From Malus domestica (taxonomy: Eukaryota > Streptophyta > Magnoliopsida > Rosales > Rosaceae), in contig NC_091668.1 of the NCBI RefSeq assembly GCF_042453785.1, forward strand, positions 689,501-753,500: a DNA stretch of 64,000 nt, read 5' to 3'. Below, piece by piece: positions 11,833 through 22,112 of this stretch. Position 1 is the first letter of the stretch; each line of letters opens with the position of its first letter. The position numbers and the translations under genes are program-made. The notes under the pieces were generated by a model. It searched no databases, was not told the DNA's origin, and was given only the letters and a program-made list of their open reading frames with translations.

Positions 11833-14800
11833 TCAATCGCTCAAGAAGTTGTTAATATATTTATTGATAAGTGAAGGGATGAGTATGTTGTAGGTTCCTT
11901 CTGTAGGATGATAACTGTCCCAAAACACATAATCGGATCGATTTTCACACGTAGAATCGTACTTGTTGCATAACACTGCTACCTCTATTTCCCCCGTACC
12001 ACAGCAACCTTGATCCACAACTTTAAAACCTAAAACTCATTAACCCAAATATCATTATTAACACAAAATATTAAACTAATCTCATCAACTAATGCATTAA
12101 TTAATTAGAATAATTACCATATTTGGCAGGGTTGAGAATGATATCAAGCAGTGGATTGTAAACATCCACGTAGACGATTTTACTGCCAGACAGGGCGGAG
12201 CTTAAGGAGTTGAGTGAGCTGGACAGTTTGATGTTGAATAACTTTGCCGCGTCGTTGTGTTCTTCTGCACAACCTCTCAGAATTCCTCCACCCAAAGTTC
12301 TTTGTGAAGGCACACATCCTATTGGTGGTGCACTGAACACGCCAATCCTTCTCACCCCAAGTTTGTACAATTCCTAAATAAGTAATTACCATATCATTGT
12401 TAGTAAATAAGGGATTTGATTAACGGAGTAGAATTCTCTCCATTTTAAATCCTGAAAAAAAAAATTATTATGATGGAAATATGAATGGTACACTACGTGT
12501 TTTTATGTAAGTGGTGAAATTTTTTATTTTTTAAGTTATTAATTTTTTAACACATATATCTCACCATTTGTATAGTACCACGTGGTGTACTATCTCGTGT
12601 GCCGGTCACACTGAAAAATCTCTCCTAAATCCCTCCCCTTCCTCCTTTCCTCTCCTCTCTCACTTTTTTCTTTGACTTTCTCTATAAAGAAGTCAACACA
12701 AGATGTTGACGTAACTAATCGTGACTGTTCAAATAGAAGGAAACTGGAAAGGAAGAAAATTTGGAGGGGAGAGAATCCTATTGATTAACTTGTTAATCTA
12801 GTGGGTCAATTATTATAAAGGAAAATTGAAATAGAGAAATTTAAAAGTTAATCACCTCTATGTTGTCTTGCTACTTGTCACCGAAACGAATCGGTGCATG
12901 TTTTTTTAAGACCATTCTCGTCATATATGGTAGGGTAGTGTTATTTGCACACTCCTTTTTACCCTTCATACACTTTTGTTAATTTTTGTCTATTTATCTT
13001 CTTCAAATTCATTCAATCCAACGGTCAAAAATTGATAGGAGTGTATAAGAGGTAAAGATGAATATGAAGTACCACGAACAGCTAAGGTACTATATTATTG
13101 CCAAAATAGGTGTTTATACGACATTTTTCTTTGTCAAAAAGCTTTGTAGTTTCCCTCAATTCTCTTTAAAACTCATCAGAAAATATGGACCCTCAATTTC
13201 CGTCATGACAATAATGGACTTGAATGCCATTATTTGACGAAAAATTAGATGGAAGTGGACATAGATCGATATCAAACTGTAAGAAATTTGTGTGGTTAAT
13301 ATAATTTTTTTTTTAATGTAAGTAGTAATCACACAGAACTTTCAGTTCAAGTAAAAAAAATTCAGGTAATATCTGTTCAAATTTCTTGTTACCTTGACGA
13401 AACTAGATGCAGAGTTGACCATGAGGTCAGTGTAAGCAGGAACACTATACTGCGCTTGTCTTATGCGAATGCCAAAATAGGTGTTGGCGATGTCATCACT
13501 GCCGGAAACCACCAGAACTAGAGCCTTGGATAGGATGAACTCGGTTCTCTCTTCTCCAACAACGCCCTTGAGCTTCGCTATATACTCTTTGAACATTTTC
13601 AACTGATCATCCATTGATATAACTGACTGCATTTTATCAAAATTATGCAGAAATAAGGATTGATAAATAAAAATTATAATTTATGAGCAAAGCAATTTAA
13701 TCTATTGATATATTCATGGGTGCGCGCATGTTATATTAACGTACCGCTATTTGGGGTGTCATAGGGTCAAATCCGGTACCACCTGATGCAAAGACAACTC
13801 CAGTGGGGAGATCTTGAGGTCGTAGATTTGGATCCAAATATGCCGGCAAATACTCTCGGATTCCCAATTCTGACGCTGATCATCATAAACCAAAATGAAT
13901 GTAGATAGAAATACTAAGACTTTGTTACTATTAAATATTAATTTAAAATTTTTCCAGCATGGATTTTGTCCAATTCTTATTTCGAATAACTTTGTAAATG
14001 TAGATAATTATCAAGTGTTAGTGTTAAGAAAGTAACTCAACATAAGGAAAGTAACATAATATTAAATTAATTTTAATTTGGACAAAGGTTGTAAAGTAAA
14101 ACGTAAAAAAAATGAAATACTACATAATTATTCTATAAATAAAGAAAAATTAAACTCCATAGCTATCTTGGTTGAATATGTGCATGATGTGAGTTTGCAT
14201 ATAATATATAGATAAAGGATCTACAATTTTTTATTTTCTATATGTAGACGTGCAATCTTGGTAGCATAATTGTCACACCAAATGGCTAAACGGTTTTGGT
14301 TCTCTAAGAGATGAAATACGTGTAAAAGGATAAATAATGTTATTTGTGTCAACGGAATCACCACCATGATACTCTCGAGACAGAGAGAGGTTGTTGAGGT
14401 CATTGGTGACATGCGAGTTGGCCCAGAGTCCAGGAGCCATCTTTACTCATTTTTTTCCATCCGCAATCAAATACATGCATGCATATAGGTATACAAGATA
14501 TACCAAACAAAAAATTTAGTTTCTGAGCTCTACATAAACAAGGAATAATTTGGAAAGCTTAAAATTGTTATTTTTTTATTTTCCCTTTATTACAATCGAT
14601 ATTTTTATTTTAAACCGTACCAAAAGAAGGAGAAAGAATTCGAACCCTTGTTAGAACGAGACAAAATCTAAATAGTAAAAATGCTCTGCTATACAAATAT
14701 GTGTATGAAGGCTTATAGGGAGGTTCACAGTAAACGTTCTCTCCACTGACAGACAACTGCTATACAAATATGTCATGCACACACTGTGATTATCGGCGAG

Positions 14801-15280
14801 GACATCTCTCTCCATGATGGATAAATCAGTTCCGATCGTAAACCCTCATGCGTCGAAGATGAAAACTACAGTTGGTACACATCAGACACACACACATATA
14901 TGAATTTAACGAAATGGATGAATGTATATTTGTATGCGAGAGAGGCTTGTTATACCTATGAGGTCTGAGGGCACTTTGCCATTGCCAAACCTGCCACTAG
15001 GCATGTGCTGCTGGAAATCTAGTCCATAAGGAGGGAAATTGCACCTAACAAGTGACTCGAGATCATTGTTGTTGCCCGTGTCCATGATCGAATCGCCGAA
15101 CACTATCACCGCCGGAACAGTCTGGTTTGGTGGCAGCTTCACCAGTCCCTCTGTGGCTGTAGGGTACTGGAAAACACCAAAAACTACAACACAAACACAT
15201 AATATCAACCGGGACGACAGCAACTGGGAAGGACAAGAAGAAGAGGAAGAAGACTCCATAACAAATAATCCTGATACCAT
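11833..15280 (-). CDS. GDSL esterase/lipase, EXL (extracellular lipase) type, complete
   Basis: The gene has five exons: 15280-14956, 13875-13745, 13626-13393, 12373-12118 and 12029-11833. All have GT-AG introns and the frame sums to 380 aa, normal for EXL proteins. Exon 1 gives an N-terminal signal/anchor ([13 protein letters not shown]) and the block I motif [12 protein letters not shown], with the likely nucleophile Ser64. Later come [29 protein letters not shown] (block III, with Asp in the GxND position, as in many EXL proteins), [16 protein letters not shown], and the catalytic pair Asp353/His356 in FWDSYHPTE. It probably hydrolyses acyl or acetyl esters outside the cell, in wall or cuticle; the substrate is not deducible. 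A second ATG at 15259 would shorten the leader by 7 residues. The introns carry a MITE and a Copia remnant. It is a paralogue of the left-edge gene. Confidence 0.93.
12425..12781. mobile_element. MITE inside GDSL intron 3, perfect 9-bp target duplication
   Basis: The ends are GGAGTAGAATTCTCTCC and GGGGAGAGAATCCTA. TTGATTAAC is repeated exactly at 12416-12424 and 12782-12790. The interior (about 12455-12625) resembles a second MITE at 15770-15945, suggesting a composite or nested origin. It lies between exons 3 and 4. Confidence 0.82.
12940..13070. mobile_element. Decayed MITE related to the 11.4-kb element, in GDSL intron 3
   Basis: The segment has TTTGCACACTCCTTTTTACCC at its left and GGAGTGTATAAGAGGTAAAG at its right in inverted arrangement. 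The centre, AATCCAACGGTCAAAAATTG, resembles the centre of the 11438-11587 element. No target duplication was identified. Confidence 0.5.
14340..14450 (-). pseudogene. Ty1/Copia protease-region fragment inside GDSL intron 1
   Basis: On the minus strand this stretch translates to [20 protein letters not shown]. This resembles the Copia aspartic-protease segment around the DSGA motif (typically DSGA..HVT.DL.NL....EY.G.D). The catalytic DSGA itself is missing and the similarity soon fades. It is a short dead fragment in the sense orientation of the host intron. The assignment rests on pattern memory only. Confidence 0.5.
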
Positions 15281-15335
15281 TATTTTGGAAGACTCTTTGG
15301 TCTCACTCTAATGCTCCTCCAGGTGCATTTTTGTG

Positions 15336-15345
15336 CCTTATATAG
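15336..15345 (-). promoter_or_regulatory. TATA box of the complete GDSL gene
   Basis: The minus strand reads CTATATAAGG, about 58 bp upstream of the ATG at 15280. That fits a core promoter with a short leader. Confidence 0.55.
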
Positions 15346-15456
15346 ACAAGATGTGAAAATGTCGCGACATTGCCCTATTTTTAGTCGCTGACTGCTCTCA
15401 CAGGAGACTTCAGAATATCCAAGCTTTTCTCCATTTACCACAGAGAAAGAAACAAA

Positions 15457-15609
15457 AGGAAAATTAATAAAAATGGTTTGAAAACTTTAAGTTTTAACGA
15501 AAAAGATAAAATAAATGCTAAAATAAATAGTATTATGACTGACTTTTTAATGTAAAAATATAATTTTTTGTTAAAATAAACAATATCTATAACTTTTCGT
15601 TAAAATTCT
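15457..15609. mobile_element. MITE family B (GTTTTAACGAAAA type), about 153 bp
   Basis: It starts AGGAAAATTAATAAAAATGG and ends TTTTCGTTAAAATTCT. The orientation is opposite to the better preserved copies at 16266-16419 and 21211-21364, and the length is almost identical. Flanking duplication is unclear. It lies about 180 bp upstream of the GDSL start codon. Confidence 0.68.
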
Positions 15610-15769
15610 AAGAAAAAACAATAAATAACCAAGATTTGTTTTTTACTGCAGTCATTTCAGTTGAATTTGTTACAGGTTTTTTTAATACTAGCCTTCAAGA
15701 TTCCTAATTTCTAGAAGTACGTACAGTTTGCATGTGTTACTGCGTATTTCCAGTGCTAGATGTGGAGAA

Positions 15770-15945
15770 ATTTTTTATTGGGAAGGAAATATGGATAATA
15801 TATTATGTGTTTTTTTTTTAAGTGATGATAAATTTTATTTTTTAAATTATTAACTTTTTAACACACATGTCTCACTATTTGTGTAATAACACATTGTGTA
15901 CTATTTTGTGTGTCAGTTACATAAAAAATTCTCTCCAAAGATGCC
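15770..15945. mobile_element. MITE related to the interior of the 12.4-kb element
   Basis: The ends GGAGAAATTTTTTATTGG and ATAAAAAATTCTCTCC are inverted. The interior (TTTTTAACACACATGTCTCAC...TGTGTACTATTTTGTGTG) matches 12540-12610. No clean target duplication was found. Confidence 0.6.
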
Positions 15946-16265
15946 ATCATTTCTCTATATATGTAAATAAATAAATAATTGGAAAGTAATGTAAAAGACG
16001 TTCTTTTCTTTGCCACCAGGAATGAAAGTTACTTATCAGACATTAGAGAGGTCGCTAGTATTGCGGTTTAAAGATTTTTTTTGTCCACTTATAAGAAAAA
16101 TAAACAAACAAATCAGAGGAAACCCAACCCTACTCAATTATGTTTCGAAAGTGATTACACACTCGGATTTCTATCCGCGCAAATCTCTGTGTTTTTCTAA
16201 CGATTAAATTTTGTACATGAAAATAAATGAACATCTATGAACACAGGTAGTATGCATAAATAATT

Positions 16266-16419
16266 GAGAACTTTAACGAAACGTTTTCGGTACTGTTTAT
16301 TTTAACGAAAAATCATATTTTTATACTAAAAAGTTAATTATGATACTATTCACTTTACTCTTTATTTTATCTTTATCGTTAAAACTCAAAATTTTTAAAT
16401 CTTTTTCATTAGTTTTCCT
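16266..16419. mobile_element. MITE family B, 154 bp, with perfect 9-bp target duplication
   Basis: The left end is GAGAACTTTAACGAAA and the right end TTTCATTAGTTTTCCT. TAAATAATT is duplicated at 16257-16265 and 16420-16428. It contains the family motifs GGTACTGTTTATTTTAACG and GATACTATTCACTTTACTC. Its length is identical to the copy at 21.2 kb. Confidence 0.87.
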
Positions 16420-16428
16420 TAAATAATT

Positions 16429-19066
16429 TTCCTATTATTTAAGCTTCTTCATTAAAACACTACGTACGTTTACAAACCATAAATCAATGCTTTACTTCTT
16501 TAAGTAAGGCAGACCAGTTACCCGCTAGCCATATACATGTCATTATTTCTCAACTAAAAAACATTTTAAAATGTTATTTATGATTTCTTGATCAGCCACA
16601 TGGTCTGTTGCATGTAGGTTGCATCACACATACCTACTTGGCCAATGAAAAATCGTATACACTCCTCGATTCAGCATAATATATTTGTATATCACAAAAG
16701 GTACCTATCTCATCAGTGTCATAAACTTGATCTTTTAATTAAAGAAGTATATTTTAGGCATTGTAGGTGAAGAAACAGTGAGCACAAGTTTAATTGGCAC
16801 AACTGTTGTAGTAATCTTGGGATACTCAACCTGTTTTTGTTATAAAGTGAATAAAATTATTAAAAGAGAAGAATTCAATTACAAAGACAAAGTTGAAAGG
16901 AAAAACTTGTACTAGAGTTGTTCGTAAGTAGGACATGATACTTTAATATTGTCAATTCATGGTGGAACTTTATTTTATTTTTTTAATGATATTTGAGCAG
17001 ATTGATCATGTGTGATGTTTAACGGCTATACGTGTTATATGTCACCTAATTCATGTTATCTATGTGTTTAGTTTTTATCACACATAAGAATGCATGTGTG
17101 GATGTAAAAGAGTTTCACATCGCTGAAAGGAGAAAACTTGTAAGGGCTTAAGTTGGGCTACTCCCCATATTGTTAATTAATTTTAAGATGTAACCTCAAC
17201 TTTATTTATAATAACAGAGCATGTTGTCTTACGTATGAAGTTCAATGACTACATGTGCCACACATGCTTCATGTCACCCGTTTATGTTTCCCACGTGCTT
17301 GAGTTGAAAATTAACCACACGTAAAAAAACTTGTTAAGAATGAATCTCACATTGATGGAAAAACGATTTTACATGGGCTTATAAGTAAGTTAGACTACTT
17401 ATTTATTACCAACTAATTTTACGTTGGAATCTTATCTTTCTTCAAAAGTTGTAGTCGAAAAAATCTAGCATATAATTAAAGAATTAGACGAATCAAATTA
17501 CACATTAAGATTGGGTCGTAGGTTATTGTTGCAACTTCACGCTCCTCCCACACCAAACTGATGGAAAGAACCAAGATCCTTAAAATTTGGTCATCAAACT
17601 ATACCGAAATAGCGTCTTATCTTCCCAATAAGAGTGAGAAGGGTCCCGGTAGAGCTTTAAGCCTTTACCCCCTCTCTCCCACAATTAGTAAGCTAATCTT
17701 GCTTCTTTATGAGAGGTGGTTGGCTACCTTCTTCAAAAGGAAATCCCTCGAACCACAAATGTACAGTTGGATGCTCTGGGAATCAACTACTGGCAAGAGT
17801 TTTCTAAAACACCCAACAGGGTATTGCCTGCAGTCTACGTAAGATCTTGAGGTCGTATTGCATGCAAGCTGACGTAACATCATAATTTATTAAACCTCCA
17901 CAAAATTGGAAGGAGAAAAAGAGACCAAAAAAAGCAACCAAAAGAACCATTTCACTAATTAAATTAATTATTTCCCTTTTCTATAACCAAAAAGGAGGGA
18001 AATTAAAGGACGCTCAGTTGGGTGAGTGAAGTAGGTTACTTAATGTAAATGATGATTAGTTGAGTTAGTAATGATCGTTTTCTTTAGTAGACTAAAACTT
18101 AAGTTCGAGTTCCATCATCGAAAATCTCTCTTAATAGGCGATATGTAAAAATAAAAAACGAAACTAAAACCTCTTATGTAAGTTCTAAAAGAGATTTATA
18201 GAATATTCTAACATGAGATGAAGTAGCCTCTCCTCCTCAATTTTTTTCAACACGAAAAAAAAATGTAGGTTACTTTATTTTTCCACGTTTTGGTGGTCTC
18301 ATTCCACGCGCTACTCGCCAAATTAATTGCAGTGTGTCAACTGCTCAACAAAAAGCACCAGCTACGGGCACGAATCATTATTTCAGAATAATAATTTATT
18401 TTCCTGCATCTTCACTTTATATATGCTGGTAAGTTCACCATATATTATGATCAAAATCTTGAATTCGATTAATATATACAAAGCAGTTGGATCGTGCCAA
18501 CTAAACCCATCAATTTGACATTATATCGTACCAACTAAATCCATAAATCTGACATTTTACCTACTAATCACAAAACCCTATCCATTAAACTATGATTTTT
18601 TTTTAATGCAAACAATATCAAGAGAGTAGAATTCAAACACACCAGATTTTTGAGTGGATGATAAATTCTCTTAATCACTAGTTATAAATCCTTTGCTCAG
18701 TAAGATATGATGCTTAACCCATAACTTTTCAAGCCTCTTGTTCGATCACTAGCCTACCAAAATTCTAGTATACTCCAGTCACTGGAGTCCAGTGTATCAT
18801 ACACTAAAGTTTTTAATCGTTAAATTTTAGTCATTAAATTTTCAATCAAGAATCTAACAACCAAAAATTAAATGTGTCCCGAGTAGAAAAGCACCCTCTG
18901 CAAAATTATGGTCCAATCTGTATTGCTAGCATGTGTTGAGTTGGAACTTGTAAATAATGGAAGTTCGTATTTTGTATGGTTATCATCAGACATCATCATC
19001 AAATTATACATCTTTATTTTTTATTGTTCGAATAAAGTATATCATTTAAGAGTATATGAATTCGAA
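16429..19066. other. Repeat-rich intergenic DNA, no gene seen
   Basis: 17040-17440 contains two diverged copies of a motif resembling TCACATCGCTGAAAGGAGAA, of the kind found in old LTR ends. 18000-18160 has a possible B box (GTTCGAGTTCC) and may be a SINE remnant. The 93-codon plus-strand frame at 17561-17842 has no recognisable domain. Confidence 0.35.
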
Positions 19067-19131
19067 GGAAGGCCTATTGCCACATGTCAGCTAAAGAATA
19101 TAGAGATAGCTATCACGTCTAATATATGAAT

Positions 19132-19340
19132 GGAGATGAATTGTCTGCTCTCCTCTTCCCATATCCTCCTCATGCCTTTCTATTTTGTGCGATCATGATT
19201 AAGTCAAGTTTACATTTTATATTAATTTTTTTATAAAAATAATAAGATAAAAAAATAAATGTTGACGTAACTTAACCGTGACTGTATAAAACAGAATGGT
19301 ATAAAAAGGGTATGGGAATGGTAGGGCAAACAATCCATTG
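19132..19340. mobile_element. Mutator-type MITE family A, second copy
   Basis: The left end is GGAGATGAATTGTCTGCTCT and the right end AGGGCAAACAATCCATT. The interior (GTTGACGTAACTTAACCGTG, TTTATATTAATTTTTTTATA) matches the 555-776 copy closely. The right terminus is slightly eroded and the target duplication is unclear. Confidence 0.75.
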
Positions 19341-19503
19341 AATCATTAAATGCAAAGGAAGTAATGGATTGTATTGTAACCCTGAAGGTTCAAAGGAAGG
19401 CCTATTGCCATGTGTCAACAAAGAATAGAGAGATAGCTACCACGTCTAATCTATGAATTCGAATCATTAAATGCAAAGGAAGTAATGGATTGTAACCCTG
19501 AAG

Positions 19504-21061
19504 TAGGGATGGGCAATGGTTATGGCGGGCGGGTAACCGTGATTATTTACCCATAACCATTTATGTTCATCCCCGCATAACAGTTTACCCGTTGGGTAAT
19601 TACATAAATGATTATACCCATAACCATAACCGTTTATAAACGGTTATCCATACCCATAACCATGTACCCATTTACCCATAACCATTTACCCATTTAACCA
19701 TAACCATAACCATTTACCCATTTATCCATTTTTTCGACCGTTTGTCCTTTTTAACCCATTTACCCTCTTTTTTCGCCCATCCATTTACCCATTTAACCAT
19801 AACCATAACCATTTACCCATTTATCCATTTTTTCGACCGTTTGTCCTTTTTAACCCATTTACCCTCTTTTTTCGCCCATCTACATTATTTTTTTAACAAA
19901 TTGAAAATTACAAAAGAAAAATTTGTCATAATTTTTATTTTTTGACAATTAAACACCGTTATAAATACATTTTAGCTACCCATTACATACAATCGGGACT
20001 GAGGAAGTTGGAAGTTCCAACTTGGTAAACGTGGGATAGAAAACTGAGACTGATTTAAAATACCAAACAAATGCTATTGATAAGATTGTACACAAAGGTT
20101 GATAATCTACAACCCCACAAATTAATTCTATCAAAAACAAGTTCGATAGAAAAACTCATGTCAAACAAAGGCTGATGATTTATAATCCCACGACTTAATT
20201 CCATTGAACAAACAAGTTTGATATCAGAACAAGTTCGATAAAAAAACTCAAATACTAAAATTTAAACAATACCAAGCAGAAGCAATCGATAAAAACCCAA
20301 ACTTTTGTTTTATAAAATTGAAAAGACATAAACTTTTATCTACAAATCATCCTTCAATCCAAAAGGGCCACAATCCATAATTCAGGTGTTCAAGAACAAG
20401 ACATCAAAAACTACAATCAGCCAATTAAAAGAAACCAAAACAGGCATATGGGCATTCCAGAAACCATACAAATAACCCAACAAAATTAAAAATTAAAAGC
20501 ATACCCAGAGTATGTTCAAGCTTGAACGAGCTTTTGGCCATGGCGGAATTCTCACTGCGATTGAGAGAGGTCGCCGAGGTGTGGTCGAGTCGAAGTCGAG
20601 AGGCGCAGAGAGAGAGCGACGGAGAGAGAGGCCCAGAGAGAGAGCGAGCGACGGAGAGAGAGGCGCAAAGAGAGAGCGACGAAGAGAGATAATGACGGAG
20701 AGAGAGAGAGAGAGCGACGGAGAGAGAGAGCGTCGGAGAGAGAGAGTGACGAAATCGAGAGGCAGAGAAAGAGAGTGACGGATTTGTAACTCTGAGGGTT
20801 TTTACTTTTTTTATAATTTTATTTTACATATATTAAATTAAATGGGTAAATAGATACCCGTTATAACCATGAATATTATCCATAACCGATGGATACCCGT
20901 TATAACCGCAGATAATACCCATAACCGCCCATTTAAATTTCATGGATAAACGGTTATACCCATAACCGTTTATTTGTTTAAACGGCATAACCATAACCAT
21001 CAACTTTAAATGGACGGGTAACCGTGGTTACCCATACCCATGGATATTTTGCCCATCCCTA
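19504..21061. mobile_element. Non-autonomous hAT element, 1558 bp, with perfect 8-bp target duplication
   Basis: The terminal inverted repeats are TAGGGATGGGCAA at the left and its inverse at the right (TTTGCCCATCCCTA). CCCTGAAG is duplicated exactly at 19496-19503 and 21062-21069. Both subterminal regions are packed with TTTACCCATAACC-type repeats; a 99-bp unit is tandemly duplicated at 19682-19880. No transposase is present. An 88-codon frame at 20512-20778 translates a GAGA-rich stretch into Arg/Glu repeats and is unlikely to be a real protein. Confidence 0.88.
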
Positions 21062-21210
21062 CCCTGAAGGTTCAAAGGAAGGGCTATTGCCACGTGTCAG
21101 CTAAAGAATAGACAAATAGCTACAACGTCTAATCTATGAATTCGAATCATTAAATGCAAAGGAAGTAATGGATCGTAACCTGAAGGTTCAAAGGAAGGCC
21201 TATTTAAGAA

Positions 21211-21364
21211 GAAAATTTTAACGAAAAACTTCTGGTACTGTTCATTTTAACGAAAAATCATATTTTAATATTAAAAAAATCAATTTTGATACTATTCACT
21301 TTACTCTTTATTTTATCTTTATCTTTAAAATTCAAAAATTATCAAATCATTTTCATTAATTTTC
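21211..21364. mobile_element. MITE family B, 154 bp, with 11-bp target duplication
   Basis: The ends are GAAAATTTTAACGAAA and TTTCATTAATTTTC. CTATTTAAGAA occurs at 21200-21210 and 21365-21375. Length and interior match the copy at 16266-16419, so the boundaries support each other. Confidence 0.87.
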
Positions 21365-21375
21365 CTATTTAAGAA

Positions 21376-22112
21376 AGACAAGTACTCCTTAATAGAATTG
21401 GGAGAGAATTTGTATTATTATAGCCGAACCCACTTGTAACCTTGTTCCCAGTGTCTACAAAAAACTCAGTGGACGTAGTTTAGTTTTAGTTTTAAAAGGT
21501 GAACCGTTGAAATCTTGGGCAAGTCCATCAAGGACAAACACTTGATCCATCGAACTTTTGTTAGCCTCACCAGTTTTAAGCGTTAACAATTATAAACACC
21601 ACAAATCTCAAATACATACATAAACAACCAGAGTCTACAGGATTACAGCAACAGGGGAGAAAGTTTTTTTCTAATAGAGCCTTTCAATTCATACATTTGT
21701 TAATACATCGTAATCACCCACATTTAATCAAATTACTACACGGATGAGCACATCGAACCAAAAGATCGCAAACACGGCACAATCCCTCATCAAACAAGGT
21801 CAACACTGATGAACCGTAACATATACAGAAGTAGAGCATCAAGAATTTGATATACAGAAGTAAAAATATAAACATCAATTTACATACAGACGGCAAGACT
21901 CAGTTTGATGGGGCTTTCAAGTAAAAACTTAATATACACACTCTAAACAGCAGAACGCAGCAGCCATCCAGTCAAACAACAACGCAGAAAAAACACCGAC
22001 ATGCAAAAGCTCTTCCAAATTATTAGGAAACATAAGCAATCCAATAAAACTAATTGAACCAGGAAACTTCATAGATATCAATTGAGTGCTGTCGTGAGAA
22101 TCTGTTTTCGAA
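21376..22112. other. Probable 3' region of FREE1, no separate gene
   Basis: This lies downstream of the FREE1 stop codon on the minus strand. It contains only short open frames and presumably holds the 3' UTR and polyadenylation region. No clear poly(A) signal was pinned down. Confidence 0.4.

Larger units (their letters stand above)
19067..21200. repeat. Tandem repeat of about 110-bp unit, split by a hAT element
   Basis: Three copies of a unit containing GGCCTATTGCCACATGTCAG, ATAGAGATAGCTA, CACGTCTAATCTATGAAT and (in two) AATGCAAAGGAAGTAATGGA lie at about 19067-19130, 19390-19498 and 21062-21180. The hAT element at 19504-21061 interrupts the last two, and a family-A MITE separates the first two. 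Confidence 0.75.

Noticed and set aside
17561-17842. 93-codon plus-strand frame
   Set aside because: No domain, no splice context, and sequence typical of old repeat DNA.
20512-20778. 88-codon Arg/Glu/Ser-rich frame
   Set aside because: It is a GAGA-rich stretch inside a non-autonomous hAT element; low-complexity translation only.
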